Assembly: GCF_013404075.1 (NCBI RefSeq)
Contig: NZ_JACBJQ010000011.1
Location: 1 to 64,000 of the forward strand
DNA: 64,000 bases
Direction of reading: 5' to 3'
Source of the DNA: Mycolicibacterium vinylchloridicum
GTDB taxonomy: Bacteria > Actinomycetota > Actinomycetes > Mycobacteriales > Mycobacteriaceae
The number at the start of each line of letters is the position of its first letter. Within the stretch, counting starts at the first letter, position 1. Below are positions 1 through 9,778 of the stretch, piece after piece. Below the pieces are notes generated by a model. That model ran no database searches. It had not been told where the DNA came from and saw nothing but the letters and a program-made list of their open reading frames with translations. Position numbers and translations under genes: made by a program.

Positions 1-87
1 GCCCGGAGGTGGCGGCACGTACCCGCCCTGCGGTGGGGGCGGCGGCGGGAAGTTTCCCGGTGGGGGACCCGGCGGTTGTTCAGTCAT
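1..87 (-). CDS. pra: Proline-rich antigen (RDD family) N-terminus, partial
   Basis: Only the first 29 codons are inside the window. They begin at an ATG at 87 and read MTEQPPGPPPGNF followed by a run of prolines. This low-complexity Pro/Gly N-terminus is typical of the mycobacterial proline-rich antigen, whose C-terminal half, outside this window, is an RDD membrane domain. The position next to cbs matches the Rv1078-Rv1077 order I recall for M. tuberculosis. Assignment rests on the proline-rich start and synteny; the diagnostic membrane domain cannot be seen. Confidence 0.6.
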   Translation of the reverse strand, partial: MTEQPPGPPPGNFPPPPPPQGGYVPPPPG

Positions 88-236
88 GGCACGCCTTCCA
101 CATCCGAATGATCACCTGAGGTAAAGCGGCATAAATGTACCTGAGAAGTACCTGGACATCGCGGCAAAGCGGAATCTTCATCTGCCCGACACATCCGGGC
201 GTCAACCAGCGGCAAGTATTTGCTCAGGCAACAATA

Positions 237-1631
237 TCAGCGGCGGCGCGGCCCGTCGGAGAGGAAGCCGAGCAGATCGTGGCGGGTGATGACGCCGACG
301 GGCTTGCCGTCCTCGACGACCATCAGCGCATCCCACTCCCGCAGCGACTTCGCGGCCGCACTGACCAGCTCACCCGACCCGATCAACGGCAGCGGCTGAC
401 CCATGTGGAGTGACACCGCGTCGGCGAGCTTGGCCCGCCCCTCGAACACCGCGGACAGCAGCTCGCGCTCGGACACGCTGCCGGCCACTTCCCCGGCCAT
501 CACCGGGGGTTCGGCACCGACCACCGGCATCTGGGAGACGCCGTACTCGCGCAGGATGCCGATCGCATCGCGCACGGTTTCCGACGGGTGGGTGTGCACC
601 AGGTCGGGCAGCGCGCCGGACTTGCCCCGCAGCACGTCGCCGACCGTCGGTTCGACCACCGAGCCGTCCAGGCGGGAGCGCAGAAAGCCGTACGACGACA
701 TCCAGCCGTCGTTGAAGATCTTCGACAAGTAGCCGCGACCGCCGTCCGGCAACAGAACGACGACCAGCGAATCCGGCCCCGCCTCCTGCGCCACCTTGAG
801 CGCGGCGACCACGGCCATTCCGCATGAGCCACCAACCAGCAGGGCTTCCTCGCGGGCCAGCCGTCGCGTCATGTCGAAGGAGTCGGCATCGGAGACAGCG
901 ATGATCTCGTCGGGCACCGACGGGTCGTAGGCCGCCGGCCAGAAGTCCTCGCCCACGCCCTCCACCAGGTAGGGCCGGCCGGTCCCGCCCGAATACACCG
1001 ACCCCTCCGGATCGGCGCCGATCACCTTCACCGTGCCGCCGGAGACCTCCTTGAGGTAGCGCCCGGCACCGGTGATCGTCCCGCCGGTGCCGACGCCGGC
1101 GACGAAGTGGGTGACCTTGCCGTCGGTGTCGGCCCAGATCTCCGGACCGGTCGTTTCGTAGTGGCTGGCCGGCCCGTTCGGGTTGGAGTACTGGTCGGGC
1201 TTCCAGGCACCGTCGATCTCGGCGACCAGCCGGTTGGAGACGCTGTAGTAACTGTTCGGGTCGTCCGGCGCGACCGCCGTCGGGCAGACGACGACCTCGG
1301 CGCCATAGGCGCGCAAGACGTTCTGCTTGTCCTCGCTGACCTTGTCGGGGCAGACGAAGATGCACTTGTAACCCCGCCGCTGTGCCACCAGGGCCAGCCC
1401 GACACCGGTGTTGCCGGAGGTGGGTTCGACGATCGTGCCGCCGGGCTTCAGTTCGCCGCTGGCTTCGGCCGCGTCGATCATCTTGGCGGCGATACGGTCC
1501 TTGGCGCTGCCGCCTGGACTGACGTATTCGATCTTCGCCGCGACCAGCCCCGAGCCCTCCCGAACGACGGAGTTCAGTTGGACCAGTGGGGTGTTCCCGA
1601 TCAGCTCGCTGATGTGCGACGCGATTCGCAT
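237..1631 (-). CDS. cbs: Cystathionine beta-synthase
   Basis: PLP enzyme of 464 residues that condenses serine and homocysteine to cystathionine in the transsulfuration route. The fold-type II catalytic part covers about residues 1-320: the PLP lysine is K44 in GGSAKDR, the substrate loop TSGNTG is at 71-76, and the phosphate-binding GVGTGGT is near 180-186. Two CBS domains follow (about 335-460), where they usually give energy or SAM control. There is no haem-binding N-terminal extension, as is normal for bacterial forms. ATG start. It sits between pra and lipU as in M. tuberculosis Rv1077. Confidence 0.95.
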   Translation of the reverse strand: MRIASHISELIGNTPLVQLNSVVREGSGLVAAKIEYVSPGGSAKDRIAAKMIDAAEASGELKPGGTIVEPTSGNTGVGLALVAQRRGYKCIFVCPDKVSEDKQNVLRAYGAEVVVCPTAVAPDDPNSYYSVSNRLVAEIDGAWKPDQYSNPNGPASHYETTGPEIWADTDGKVTHFVAGVGTGGTITGAGRYLKEVSGGTVKVIGADPEGSVYSGGTGRPYLVEGVGEDFWPAAYDPSVPDEIIAVSDADSFDMTRRLAREEALLVGGSCGMAVVAALKVAQEAGPDSLVVVLLPDGGRGYLSKIFNDGWMSSYGFLRSRLDGSVVEPTVGDVLRGKSGALPDLVHTHPSETVRDAIGILREYGVSQMPVVGAEPPVMAGEVAGSVSERELLSAVFEGRAKLADAVSLHMGQPLPLIGSGELVSAAAKSLREWDALMVVEDGKPVGVITRHDLLGFLSDGPRRR

Positions 1632-1664
1632 GCCTACATCGTGTCAGGCTTTCGCGTCGACTGG

Positions 1665-2717
1665 TTAGCCGGTGGCTTCGCGGATGTACTCACCGATCTG
1701 CCGCAGCGAGCGCTTGGCTTCCGGAATCAGCGGAGCGGCGAGCTGGAAGTCGTGGATCTGGCCGGGCCACACCCGTACCTCGGTGGGCACACCGGACGCC
1801 GCCAGCCGGCGTGCGGCCAGCCGGGCGTCGTGCAGCAGGACCTCGGATCCCGACACATGGATCAGCGTGCGCGGGAGTCCCGGCTCGATGTGGTCGAGCG
1901 GTTCGTAGACGCCTTCGGGTTCGCCGTCGACGATGTTCTTGGCCGCGGCCCGCGCGACCAACGCGACCAGTGCGTCGAAGGCCTTGGGCGGGAACATCGC
2001 ATCGGTGTGCATGTTCGGGTGGTTGACCTTCTGTTCCTGGTCGAGTTGCAACAGCGGCGATATGGCGACCAGCGCGGCGGGCTCTTCGCCGAGGGCCTGC
2101 AGCCGCTGCGCGAGAGTCAGCGCCAGATATCCGCCGGCGGAGTCGCCCGCCAACACGATCTGGTCGGGCTCGTAGCCGCGAGTCCGCAGCCACTGATAGG
2201 CGTCGTAGCAGTCGTCGACGGCGTTGCCGATGCTGTGCTTGGGAATCAACCGGTAGTCGACGACCAACACCGGCGAGTCGGCGAACTTCGACAGCGCGAC
2301 CGAGATCCGGCTGTGGGAGTTCACACCGCAGGTCAGGAAGGCTCCACCGTGCATGTAGAGGACGACGCGGCGGTTCCCGTCGGCCGGCAGCACGCCGGGC
2401 GCGCGCACCAGCTGAGCGGAAGCGTTGGGCAGGCCGACAGTGGCCCGGACCGTGCCCGGGGTGGGCAGCAACGCGCGGGCGACGAAATCGACCAGGCCGA
2501 ACGGCCACGGCCAGTGCGGGACGTGGCTGAGCACGGCCAATGTGGGCCACATGGAGACGCGGGTGCCGATCGAAACGAGCCGCGCGGCGACGCTGGGGCC
2601 GCTCTCGACGACCTCGACCGGTGCGCCGTCAGAGACCGGGTACCGGCGCGGGTGATGCCCGCTGCCCGTGGTTACGCGGTGCGGGGCCGAAGCCCGGACC
2701 TTACTGGGTGCGGTCAT
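1665..2717 (-). CDS. lipU: HSL-type alpha/beta-hydrolase (LipU-like esterase/lipase)
   Basis: Carboxylesterase/lipase of the hormone-sensitive-lipase family, 350 residues. The oxyanion-hole motif HGGAF is at 123-127 and the nucleophile Ser193 lies in GDSAGG (191-196); the C-terminal GQIHDF carries the likely catalytic histidine. The ATG at 2717 is preferred because GGGAG lies 8 bases upstream; an in-frame GTG lies 9 bases further out. Stop is 33 bases from the cbs start, so the pair may be co-transcribed. Synteny with Rv1076 supports the name; the substrate (acyl ester) is not specified by sequence. Confidence 0.85.
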   Translation of the reverse strand: MTAPSKVRASAPHRVTTGSGHHPRRYPVSDGAPVEVVESGPSVAARLVSIGTRVSMWPTLAVLSHVPHWPWPFGLVDFVARALLPTPGTVRATVGLPNASAQLVRAPGVLPADGNRRVVLYMHGGAFLTCGVNSHSRISVALSKFADSPVLVVDYRLIPKHSIGNAVDDCYDAYQWLRTRGYEPDQIVLAGDSAGGYLALTLAQRLQALGEEPAALVAISPLLQLDQEQKVNHPNMHTDAMFPPKAFDALVALVARAAAKNIVDGEPEGVYEPLDHIEPGLPRTLIHVSGSEVLLHDARLAARRLAASGVPTEVRVWPGQIHDFQLAAPLIPEAKRSLRQIGEYIREATG

Positions 2718-2895
2718 CGTCAACACTCCCTACGCCAATGTAGATACGTGTCCCGGGTAATCGAGCGAACCCCGGTGACTTAGCTTGCCATGCGTATTAC
2801 CTACAACAACTAACGATCTGATTTCTTACCGGATCTGATACCTGTCCGTAATCGCGGGGCCACTCTGGCGACCGGATTCCAGCCCGAGCAGCACC

Positions 2896-2901
2896 TAAAC
2901 T
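2896..2901 (+). promoter_or_regulatory. -10 element of a leaderless promoter (TAAACT)
   Basis: TAAACT is followed by exactly six bases and then the GTG start at 2908, so transcription would begin on the start codon. This TANNNT-six bases-start layout recurs in the window. Confidence 0.5.
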
Positions 2902-2907
2902 GGACCC

Positions 2908-3873
2908 GTGGGCATACGCGCTCCGCGAAAGTCGACAGCGGCGCTGGCAGCGGCGGGGGTTCTGGCATCCACCGGTACCGCTGTGCTGGGTGCGCGCAGT
3001 TTGCTCAGCGGTCAAGCGGATCAAGTTCGCAATGTCATCCCCAAGTCGTGGGACGTGCCGCCGCGCGCAGACGGCGTCTACGCGCCCGGCGGCGGGCCCG
3101 TCATCCGCTGGGAACGCGGCGTGCCGTTCGACCTTCACCTGATGGTGTTCGGGGACTCGACGGCCACCGGCTACGGCTGCCGTAACGCCGACGAGGTACC
3201 CGGCGTTCTCCTCGCGCGTGGGCTGGCCGAGGAGTCCGGCAAGTCGATCCGGCTGTCGACGAAGGCGATCGTGGGGGCGACGTCGAAGGGCCTGTCGGGT
3301 CAGGTCGACGCGATGTTCGTGGCCGGACCACCGCCCGATGCCGCGGTGATCATGATCGGCGCCAACGACATCACCGCTCTCAACGGGCTCAGCGCGTCCG
3401 CGCGCAGGCTCGGCGCGGCGGTGCAGCGCCTGCGGGCGTCCGGCGCGGTGGTGGTCGTCGGCACCTGCCCGGATTTCGGTGTCATCAAAGACATTCCGCA
3501 GCCCTTGCGGTGGACTGCCCGCGCGCGGGGCCTTCGGCTGGCGCGCGCGCAGGCCGCGGCGGTGCGTGCCGCGGGCGGCGTTCCGGTACCGCTGGCCGAC
3601 CTGCTGTCACCGAACTTCCTGGAGGCACCCGAGCTGATGTTCTCCGAGGACCGCTATCACCCGTCGGCGGCCGGCTACGCGCTTGCGGCCAACCAGTTGC
3701 TGCCTGCGCTGTGCCACGCCCTCGGTGAGTGGACCGGGGCGACCGTCCCCGATCTGCCGTGGGCCACTCGCTCGGAGGTCCGAGCGTTGACCGACCGGCT
3801 CGGGCCACTCGTGCGGCTGCTGCGCCGCCGGACCACCGGGGTCCCCGCACCGATCGTGGTGCCCGCGAGCTAG
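2908..3873 (+). CDS. SGNH/GDSL-family secreted hydrolase (Rv1075c-like)
   Basis: 321 residues. An N-terminal hydrophobic segment (about 10-33) looks like a signal peptide or anchor. The SGNH blocks are visible: FGDST at 81-85 with the nucleophile serine, IGANDIT carrying the block III Asn, and EDRYHPSAAGY near the C-terminus with the Asp-x-x-His pair. The family hydrolyses acyl esters; the exported position suggests an envelope lipid or acylated glycan substrate. GTG start preceded by a TAAACT -10 with no room for a leader. Divergent from lipU, as in the Rv1076/Rv1075c arrangement. Confidence 0.85.
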   Translation: MGIRAPRKSTAALAAAGVLASTGTAVLGARSLLSGQADQVRNVIPKSWDVPPRADGVYAPGGGPVIRWERGVPFDLHLMVFGDSTATGYGCRNADEVPGVLLARGLAEESGKSIRLSTKAIVGATSKGLSGQVDAMFVAGPPPDAAVIMIGANDITALNGLSASARRLGAAVQRLRASGAVVVVGTCPDFGVIKDIPQPLRWTARARGLRLARAQAAAVRAAGGVPVPLADLLSPNFLEAPELMFSEDRYHPSAAGYALAANQLLPALCHALGEWTGATVPDLPWATRSEVRALTDRLGPLVRLLRRRTTGVPAPIVVPAS

Positions 3874-3910
3874 GTTCGTGTGCATCGTCGCTGCACACCA
3901 AGGAGCCGTC

Positions 3911-5128
3911 ATGCCCGAAGCCGTCATTGTTTCCACTGCCCGCTCGCCGATCGGGCGCGCGCAGAAGGGGTCGCTGGCCAGCATCCGCCCGGACGATCTT
4001 GCCGCGCAGATGGTGCGCGCCGCACTCGACAAGGTGCCCTCGCTGGACCCCCGTGAGATCGACGACCTGATCATGGGGTGCGGCCAGCCCGGTGGTGAGT
4101 CCGGTTTCAACATCGGCCGCGTCGTCGCGGTCGAGCTGGGCTACGACTTCATGCCGGGTACCACGGTCAACCGCTACTGTTCGTCGTCGTTGCAGAGCAC
4201 CCGGATGGCGTTCCACGCGATCAAGGCCGGCGAGGGCCACGCCTTCATCTCGGCCGGCGTGGAGACCGTCTCGCAGTTCGGCAAGGGCAGCGCCGACGGC
4301 TGGCCAGACACCAAGAACTCGCTGTTCGCCGAGGCGCAGGAGCGGTCGACGGCGGCTTCCGCCGGCGCCGAGGAGTGGCATGACCCCCGCGAGGACGGCC
4401 TGATCCCCGATGTGTACATCGCGATGGGCCAGACCGCCGAGAACGTGGCGCTGCACACCGGGATCAGCCGGGAGGACCAGGACCATTGGGGTGTGCGTTC
4501 GCAGAACCGCGCTGAGGAGGCCATCAAGAGCGGCTTCTTCGAGCGCGAGATCGTGCCGGTCACCCTGCCGGACGGGAGCACCGTCTCGACCGATGATGGC
4601 CCGCGTGCCGGCACCACCTACGAGAAGATCAGTCAGCTCAAGCCCGTCTTCCGCCCCAACGGCACCATCACGGCCGGCAATGCCTGCCCGCTGAACGACG
4701 GCGCCGCCGCGGTGGTGATCATGTCCGACACCAAAGCCAAGGAGCTGGGGCTGACCCCGCTGGCGCGCATCGTGTCGACCGGGGTGTCGGGCCTGTCGCC
4801 GGAGATCATGGGCCTCGGCCCGATCGAGGCCATCAAGAAGGCGCTCGCTTCGGCGAAGATGTCGCTCTCCGACATCGACCTGTTCGAGATCAACGAGGCG
4901 TTCGCGGTCCAGGTGCTCGGCTCGGCGCGGGCGCTGGGGATGGACGAGGACAAGCTCAACGTCTCCGGCGGCGCGATCGCGCTCGGGCATCCGTTCGGCA
5001 TGACCGGCGCCCGGATCACCGCCACGCTGCTGAACAATCTGCAGACCCACGACAAGACGTTCGGCATCGAGTCGATGTGCGTGGGCGGTGGCCAGGGCAT
5101 GGCCATGGTCGTCGAGCGGCTGAGCTGA
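3911..5128 (+). CDS. fadA3: Acetyl-CoA C-acyltransferase (thiolase) FadA3
   Basis: Thiolase of 405 residues for the thiolytic last step of beta-oxidation. The acyl-accepting Cys90 is in VNRYCSSSLQ; the C-terminal GGAIALGHPFG supplies the catalytic His and CVGGGQG the second Cys. The ATG at 3911 is chosen over an upstream in-frame ATG at 3878 because AAGGAG lies 7 bases before it and homologues begin MPEAV. A strong hairpin terminator follows at 5153. Synteny is with Rv1074c. Confidence 0.93.
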   Translation: MPEAVIVSTARSPIGRAQKGSLASIRPDDLAAQMVRAALDKVPSLDPREIDDLIMGCGQPGGESGFNIGRVVAVELGYDFMPGTTVNRYCSSSLQSTRMAFHAIKAGEGHAFISAGVETVSQFGKGSADGWPDTKNSLFAEAQERSTAASAGAEEWHDPREDGLIPDVYIAMGQTAENVALHTGISREDQDHWGVRSQNRAEEAIKSGFFEREIVPVTLPDGSTVSTDDGPRAGTTYEKISQLKPVFRPNGTITAGNACPLNDGAAAVVIMSDTKAKELGLTPLARIVSTGVSGLSPEIMGLGPIEAIKKALASAKMSLSDIDLFEINEAFAVQVLGSARALGMDEDKLNVSGGAIALGHPFGMTGARITATLLNNLQTHDKTFGIESMCVGGGQGMAMVVERLS

Positions 5129-5152
5129 GCGCACGCTCGGCGCACACACGAC

Positions 5153-5181
5153 AAAGCCCCGGCCGCCAAGGCCGGGGCTTT
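5153..5181. terminator. Bidirectional intrinsic terminator
   Basis: Perfect 12-bp stem (5153-5164 with 5170-5181), sequence AAAGCCCCGGCC and its complement, around a 5-base loop. It lies between the convergent fadA3 and Bax-inhibitor-like genes and has A/T ends in both directions. Confidence 0.9.
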
Positions 5182-5195
5182 GTTCGTGAGAGCAG

Positions 5196-6044
5196 CTAGC
5201 GGTTCTGGAAGTACGACAGCAACCGCAGGATCTCGATGTAGAGCCAGACCAGCGTCACGGTCAGGCCGAGGGCCACACCCCAGGCGGCCTTCTCGGGCGC
5301 ACCGGCGCGGATCATCTGGTCCGCGGCGTCGAAGTCGATCAGGAAGCTGAACGCCGCGAGCCCGATCACGAACAGCGAGAAGATGATCGCGATCGGACCA
5401 CCGCTGCGCAGGCCGAGGCCTTCACCGCCGCCGACACCGAACATCGCCAGCACGAAGTTGCCGAGCATCAGCACCAGCACGCCGACCATGCCGGCGACGA
5501 TCATGCGGGTGAACTTCGGGGTGACCCGGATGGCGCCGGTCTTGTAGACGACGAGCATGCCGAAGAACACGCCGATGGTGCCGAGCACCGCCTGGCTGAT
5601 CAGCACGCCGGCGTTGGCGCCGGACACGACGACGTTGGCGAAGATGAACGACACCGCGCCGACGAACAGGCCTTCCAGCGCGGCGTAGCTGAGCACGATG
5701 GCCGGGTTGTCCTGCTTACGCCCGAACGTCGCGATCAGCACCAGGACCAGGCCGCCGAGGCCACCGATCAGGGTGAGCGGCATGGCCAGCGCCAGGTTGG
5801 CCGACACGATGAAGTAGGAGATGACGGCGACGACAGACAACACGCCGAGGGTGATGCCGGTCTTAGTGACGACGTCGTCGATCGTCATGGGCCGCGAGAC
5901 ACCGGTCTGCGGCTGGTAGGCCCCCGCGTAGGGGTCGGTCTGGTAAGCGACCTGCTGGGCACCGGCGACACCGGTACCGAATTGTGCGTATCCGCCCTGC
6001 TGCCTGGGCAGCGAACGAAATACCGGGTTGCTGGTCTCCCGCAC
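5196..6044 (-). CDS. Bax inhibitor-1/YccA-like membrane protein
   Basis: 282 residues. A soluble Gln/Gly/Tyr-rich N-terminus (about 1-50) is followed by seven hydrophobic segments and the family-typical acidic stretch AFSFLIDFDAADQMI before the last helices. Members are BI-1/YccA (TMBIM-like) integral membrane proteins, some with calcium-leak activity; the mycobacterial function is not established. GTG start with AGGAGAGGAT upstream. Its position between fadA3 and echA9 matches Rv1072. Transcribed toward fadA3 and separated from it by a shared terminator. Confidence 0.85.
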   Translation of the reverse strand: MRETSNPVFRSLPRQQGGYAQFGTGVAGAQQVAYQTDPYAGAYQPQTGVSRPMTIDDVVTKTGITLGVLSVVAVISYFIVSANLALAMPLTLIGGLGGLVLVLIATFGRKQDNPAIVLSYAALEGLFVGAVSFIFANVVVSGANAGVLISQAVLGTIGVFFGMLVVYKTGAIRVTPKFTRMIVAGMVGVLVLMLGNFVLAMFGVGGGEGLGLRSGGPIAIIFSLFVIGLAAFSFLIDFDAADQMIRAGAPEKAAWGVALGLTVTLVWLYIEILRLLSYFQNR

Positions 6045-6097
6045 CGTCGGATCCTCTCCTGGAAATCGAGTAACGCACCGTCAACGAACGGCGCCCA

Positions 6098-6107
6098 GAA
6101 CCGGTTC
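6098..6107. promoter_or_regulatory. Perfect palindrome GAACCGGTTC, possible operator
   Basis: Ten-base perfect palindrome in the 222-bp divergent region between the Bax-inhibitor-like gene and echA9. It contains AACNNGTT but lacks the outer T and A of the KstR consensus. Binding protein unknown; it could be chance. Confidence 0.25.
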
Positions 6108-6266
6108 CCAGGAAGTCCACAAGATTCTTCCCGCGTGTCCGGCGCTACAAAGCCTGACCTTACCTGCGGACGGTATCCGGCGGGTCACGAACTTCTGTCG
6201 ACTGGTACTTTTGCCTTTTTAAAAAGCTAGGACATCCAACCTTTTATCCGGAAGGACCTCACTGTC

Positions 6267-7316
6267 GTGACGGCTGAATCCGACGAAGTCTTGACCCGCG
6301 TCGACGGTGGCATTGGCTTCCTGACGCTCAACCGCCCCAAAGCCATCAACTCGCTCACCCACAACATGGTGACGATCATCGCCAAGGCGCTGACCGACTG
6401 GGCCCACGACGACGGCGTGCGCGCGGTGGTGCTGACCGGCGCCGGCGAGCGCGGCCTGTGCGCCGGCGGCGACGTGGTCGCGATCTACCACAGCGCGCGC
6501 GACGAGGGGCACGAGGCGCGCAGGTTCTGGTTCGACGAGTACCGGCTCAACGCACAGATCGGCAGCTACCCCAAGCCGTTCGTGGCGATCATGGACGGCA
6601 TCGTCATGGGCGGTGGCGTCGGCGTCGCCGGGCACGGCAGCGTCCGGGTGGTGACCGACACCTCGAAAGTCGCCATGCCCGAGGTCGGCATCGGCTTCAT
6701 TCCCGACGTCGGCGGCACCTACCTGCTGTCCCGGGCTCCCGGCGGGCTCGGACTGCACGCCGCGCTGTCCGGCGCACCGTTCTCCGGATCCGACGCCATC
6801 GCGCTGGGCTTCGCCGACCACTACATCCCGCACGAGTCGCTGGCGGCATTCACCGCAGCGATCGTCGCCGACGGCGTGGACGCAGCTGTCAAGGCGTTCT
6901 CCATCGAGCCTCCCCCGAGCCATCTTGTGGCCCAGCGGGATTGGATCGACGAGTGCTACGCCGGCGAAACCGTCGCCGACATCGTCGCCGCCCTGCGCGG
7001 CCACCACGAAGACGAGGCCAAGAAAGCCGCCGACCTCATCGCGTCACGCTCCCCCATCGCCGCGGCCGTCACGCTGGCGTCGGTGCGACGGGCCGCCGAG
7101 CTCGACACGCTCGAAGACGTTCTGGTGCAGGAGTACCGGGTGTCCTCGGCATCGCTCGATTCGCACGATCTCGTCGAGGGCATCCGCGCACAGATCGTCG
7201 ACAAGGATCGCAATCCGACGTGGAACCCGCCGTCACTGGACGCGGTGACCGACGAGGATGTGGAACAGTACTTCGCGCCAGCAGACCCGGACCTGACCTT
7301 CGAGGAGCACAAGTGA
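6267..7316 (+). CDS. echA9: Enoyl-CoA hydratase/3-hydroxyisobutyryl-CoA hydrolase-like EchA9
   Basis: Crotonase-fold protein of 349 residues. The length and the motif [12 protein letters not shown] fit the 3-hydroxyisobutyryl-CoA hydrolase subgroup (valine degradation), which is longer than simple hydratases and keeps the C-terminal helical part. The oxyanion-hole glycines are in [11 protein letters not shown] and the second catalytic block is [16 protein letters not shown] start with GAAGGA 9-10 bases upstream. It overlaps the next gene by a GTGA junction, so the two are translationally coupled. Synteny is with Rv1071c. Hydrolase rather than hydratase activity is an inference from subgroup. 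Confidence 0.88.
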   Translation: MTAESDEVLTRVDGGIGFLTLNRPKAINSLTHNMVTIIAKALTDWAHDDGVRAVVLTGAGERGLCAGGDVVAIYHSARDEGHEARRFWFDEYRLNAQIGSYPKPFVAIMDGIVMGGGVGVAGHGSVRVVTDTSKVAMPEVGIGFIPDVGGTYLLSRAPGGLGLHAALSGAPFSGSDAIALGFADHYIPHESLAAFTAAIVADGVDAAVKAFSIEPPPSHLVAQRDWIDECYAGETVADIVAALRGHHEDEAKKAADLIASRSPIAAAVTLASVRRAAELDTLEDVLVQEYRVSSASLDSHDLVEGIRAQIVDKDRNPTWNPPSLDAVTDEDVEQYFAPADPDLTFEEHK

Positions 7317-8086
7317 GCTTTGAAACCATCCTGGTCGACCGCGACGAGCGGGTCGGGACCATCACACTCAACCGCCCCCAGGCACTCAACGCCCTCAACA
7401 GCCAGGTGATGGCCGAGGTCACCACGGCCGCCGCCGAATTCGACGCGGACCCCGGTATCGGCGCCATCGTCATCACCGGCAGCGCCAAAGCGTTCGCGGC
7501 AGGCGCGGACATCAAGGAGATGGCCACCCTCTCGTTCTCGGAGGTCTTCGACGCCGACTTCTTCGCGGCCTGGGGCAAGCTTGCCGCGGTGCGTACGCCC
7601 ACGATCGCGGCGGTTGCCGGTTACGCCCTGGGCGGTGGCTGCGAGCTGGCGATGATGTGCGACGTGTTGATCGCCGCCGACACCGCGAAATTCGGCCAGC
7701 CCGAGATCAAGCTGGGTGTGCTGCCGGGCATGGGCGGCTCGCAACGGCTGACCCGCGCGATCGGCAAGGCCAAGGCGATGGACCTGATCCTGACCGGCCG
7801 CACCATCGACGCCGCCGAGGCCGAGCGCAGCGGACTGGTGTCGCGGGTGGTGCCCGCCGACGACCTGCTGACAGAGGCCAAGACCGTCGCGACGACGATC
7901 TCGCAGATGTCGCGGTCGGCCGCCCGGATGGCCAAGGAAGCGGTCAACCGGGCCTTCGAGTCCACCCTGACCGAGGGCCTGCTCTACGAGCGTCGACTGT
8001 TCCATTCCGCCTTCGCCACCGACGACCAGACCGAGGGCATGGCTGCCTTCACCGAGAAGCGCACTCCGCACTTCACGCACCGCTAG
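7313..8086 (+). CDS. echA8: Enoyl-CoA hydratase EchA8
   Basis: Classical crotonase of 257 residues that hydrates trans-2-enoyl-CoA in beta-oxidation. [11 protein letters not shown] forms the first oxyanion-hole block, [11 protein letters not shown] carries the first catalytic Glu and [15 protein letters not shown] the second. The GTG start at 7313 is fixed by its four-base overlap with the echA9 stop (GTGA). Product begins [11 protein letters not shown]. Matches Rv1070c in order and length. Confidence 0.95.
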   Translation: MSFETILVDRDERVGTITLNRPQALNALNSQVMAEVTTAAAEFDADPGIGAIVITGSAKAFAAGADIKEMATLSFSEVFDADFFAAWGKLAAVRTPTIAAVAGYALGGGCELAMMCDVLIAADTAKFGQPEIKLGVLPGMGGSQRLTRAIGKAKAMDLILTGRTIDAAEAERSGLVSRVVPADDLLTEAKTVATTISQMSRSAARMAKEAVNRAFESTLTEGLLYERRLFHSAFATDDQTEGMAAFTEKRTPHFTHR

Positions 8087-8095
8087 GGTGCTGAC

Positions 8096-9778
8096 GTGAC
8101 CGTCACCGAGCCGGAGATTGTGCAGGAGCCGAAACCCGAGCCCAAACCGGACTGGTGGCAGCGGCGCTATACCTTCACCGGCACCGCTGTCGGTCTGGTG
8201 TTTCTCGGCCTCTCCCTGAGCCCGTCGCTATTGCCGCGCGGCCCCCTGTTCCAGGGTCTGGTCAGTGGCGCCGCCGGCGCCATCGGGTACGGCCTCGGTG
8301 TGTTTGCCGTGTGGCTGGTGAATTTCATGCTGTCGCGGCCTACCAGTCCGCACCCGCCGCGTTGGGCCTGGCCGGTTCTGGTCATCGTCGGCGCCATCTG
8401 GCTGGTCCTCACGATCTACTGGTTTCACGTCTGGCAGGATCACGTCCGCGACCTGATGGGCGTGCCACGGCTGAAGTGGTTCAACTATCCGCAAGCCGGC
8501 CTCATCGGCGTCATCACGTTGTTCGTGTTCGTCGAAATCGGCCAGCTGGTCGGCAAACTCGTCAGATACCTGGTGCGCCAGCTGAATCGTTTTGCGCCAC
8601 CGCGGGTTTCGTTCGTTGTCGTGGTCGCGATCCTGCTGAGCCTGACGATCGCGCTGCTCAACGGCATCGTGGTCCGGGGCGGCATGAGCTTCCTGAACAG
8701 CACCTTCGCCTCGGTCAACGACGAGATGGATGCCGACAATCCGGCCCCCACCACGCCGCTGCGTTCAGGCGGACCGGGCTCGCTGGTCACCTGGGACACG
8801 TTGGGCCATCAGGGTCGTGTCTTCGTCGCCGGTGGCCCCACCGTCGAACAGCTCACGAAGTTCAACGGCACACCGGCGGTCGAACCGATCCGCGCCTACG
8901 CCGGCAAGAACTCCGCCCAGAACATCAAGGCCGCAGCCGATCTCGCCGCCCGCGAACTGGAGCGGACCGGCGGGTTCAAGCGCAAGGTCATCGCGGTCGC
9001 GACCACGACGGGAACGGGGTGGATCAACGAAGCCGAGGCTTCGGCGCTCGAGTACATGTACAACGGCGACACCGCGATCGTGAGCATGCAGTACTCGTTC
9101 CTGCCGAGTTGGTTGTCGTTCCTGGTCGACAAGGAGAATGCGCGTCAGGCCGGCCAGGCGCTGTTCGAGGCGGTCGACGCGCGGCTGCGCGAGATGCCCG
9201 AAGCACAGCGGCCCAAGATCGTGGTGTTCGGCGAAAGTCTGGGTTCGTTCGGCGGTGAGGCGCCGTTCCTGAGCCCGAACAACATCATCGCCCGCACCAA
9301 CGGGGCCCTGTTCTCCGGCCCGACGTTCAACAACACGATGTGGGACGACGTCACCGTCAACCGCGACGCCGGTTCGCCGATGTGGCTGCCGATCTACGAC
9401 GAGGGCCAGAACATCCGGTTCGCGGCACGGCCGGACAACCTGGGCCGCCCCGATAAGCCGTGGGGGTACCCGCGGATCGTCTACCTGCAGCACGCCTCGG
9501 ACCCGATCACCTGGTGGAATCCGGATCTGCTTTTCGCCGAACCGGATTGGCTGCGCGAGCCACGCGGCTACGACGTGTCCGAAGACATGTACTGGATTCC
9601 GATCGTGACGTTCCTCCAGGTGTCCGCGGACATGGCGGTTGCCGTCGATGTGCCCGACGGGCACGGGCACCGTTATGTGCGCGACGTCGTCAACGCGTGG
9701 GCAGCGATCCTGCAGCCCCCGGGCTGGACACCAGATAAGACCGATCGACTTCGGGGAATCGTTCACGCGCCGGAGTGA
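8096..9778 (+). CDS. Membrane alpha/beta-hydrolase (Rv1069c-like)
   Basis: 560 residues. The N-terminal half has several membrane helices (about 30-210); the C-terminal half is an alpha/beta-hydrolase catalytic domain with the nucleophile elbow GESLGS. This pairing is the actinobacterial Abhydrolase_9 architecture, whose substrate is unknown. GTG start nine bases after echA8; TAGGGT at 8084, six bases before the GTG, could also serve as a leaderless promoter, overlapping the echA8 stop codon. The 3' end overlaps the convergent rhodanese gene by 89 bases. In M. tuberculosis, as I recall, PE_PGRS genes lie beyond this point; here they do not. Confidence 0.8.
   Translation: MTVTEPEIVQEPKPEPKPDWWQRRYTFTGTAVGLVFLGLSLSPSLLPRGPLFQGLVSGAAGAIGYGLGVFAVWLVNFMLSRPTSPHPPRWAWPVLVIVGAIWLVLTIYWFHVWQDHVRDLMGVPRLKWFNYPQAGLIGVITLFVFVEIGQLVGKLVRYLVRQLNRFAPPRVSFVVVVAILLSLTIALLNGIVVRGGMSFLNSTFASVNDEMDADNPAPTTPLRSGGPGSLVTWDTLGHQGRVFVAGGPTVEQLTKFNGTPAVEPIRAYAGKNSAQNIKAAADLAARELERTGGFKRKVIAVATTTGTGWINEAEASALEYMYNGDTAIVSMQYSFLPSWLSFLVDKENARQAGQALFEAVDARLREMPEAQRPKIVVFGESLGSFGGEAPFLSPNNIIARTNGALFSGPTFNNTMWDDVTVNRDAGSPMWLPIYDEGQNIRFAARPDNLGRPDKPWGYPRIVYLQHASDPITWWNPDLLFAEPDWLREPRGYDVSEDMYWIPIVTFLQVSADMAVAVDVPDGHGHRYVRDVVNAWAAILQPPGWTPDKTDRLRGIVHAPE

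Noticed and set aside
1107-2783. Long + strand open frame of 558 codons opposite cbs and lipU
   Set aside because: It is the antisense shadow of two recognised genes; the translation has no domain and follows GC-rich codon bias.
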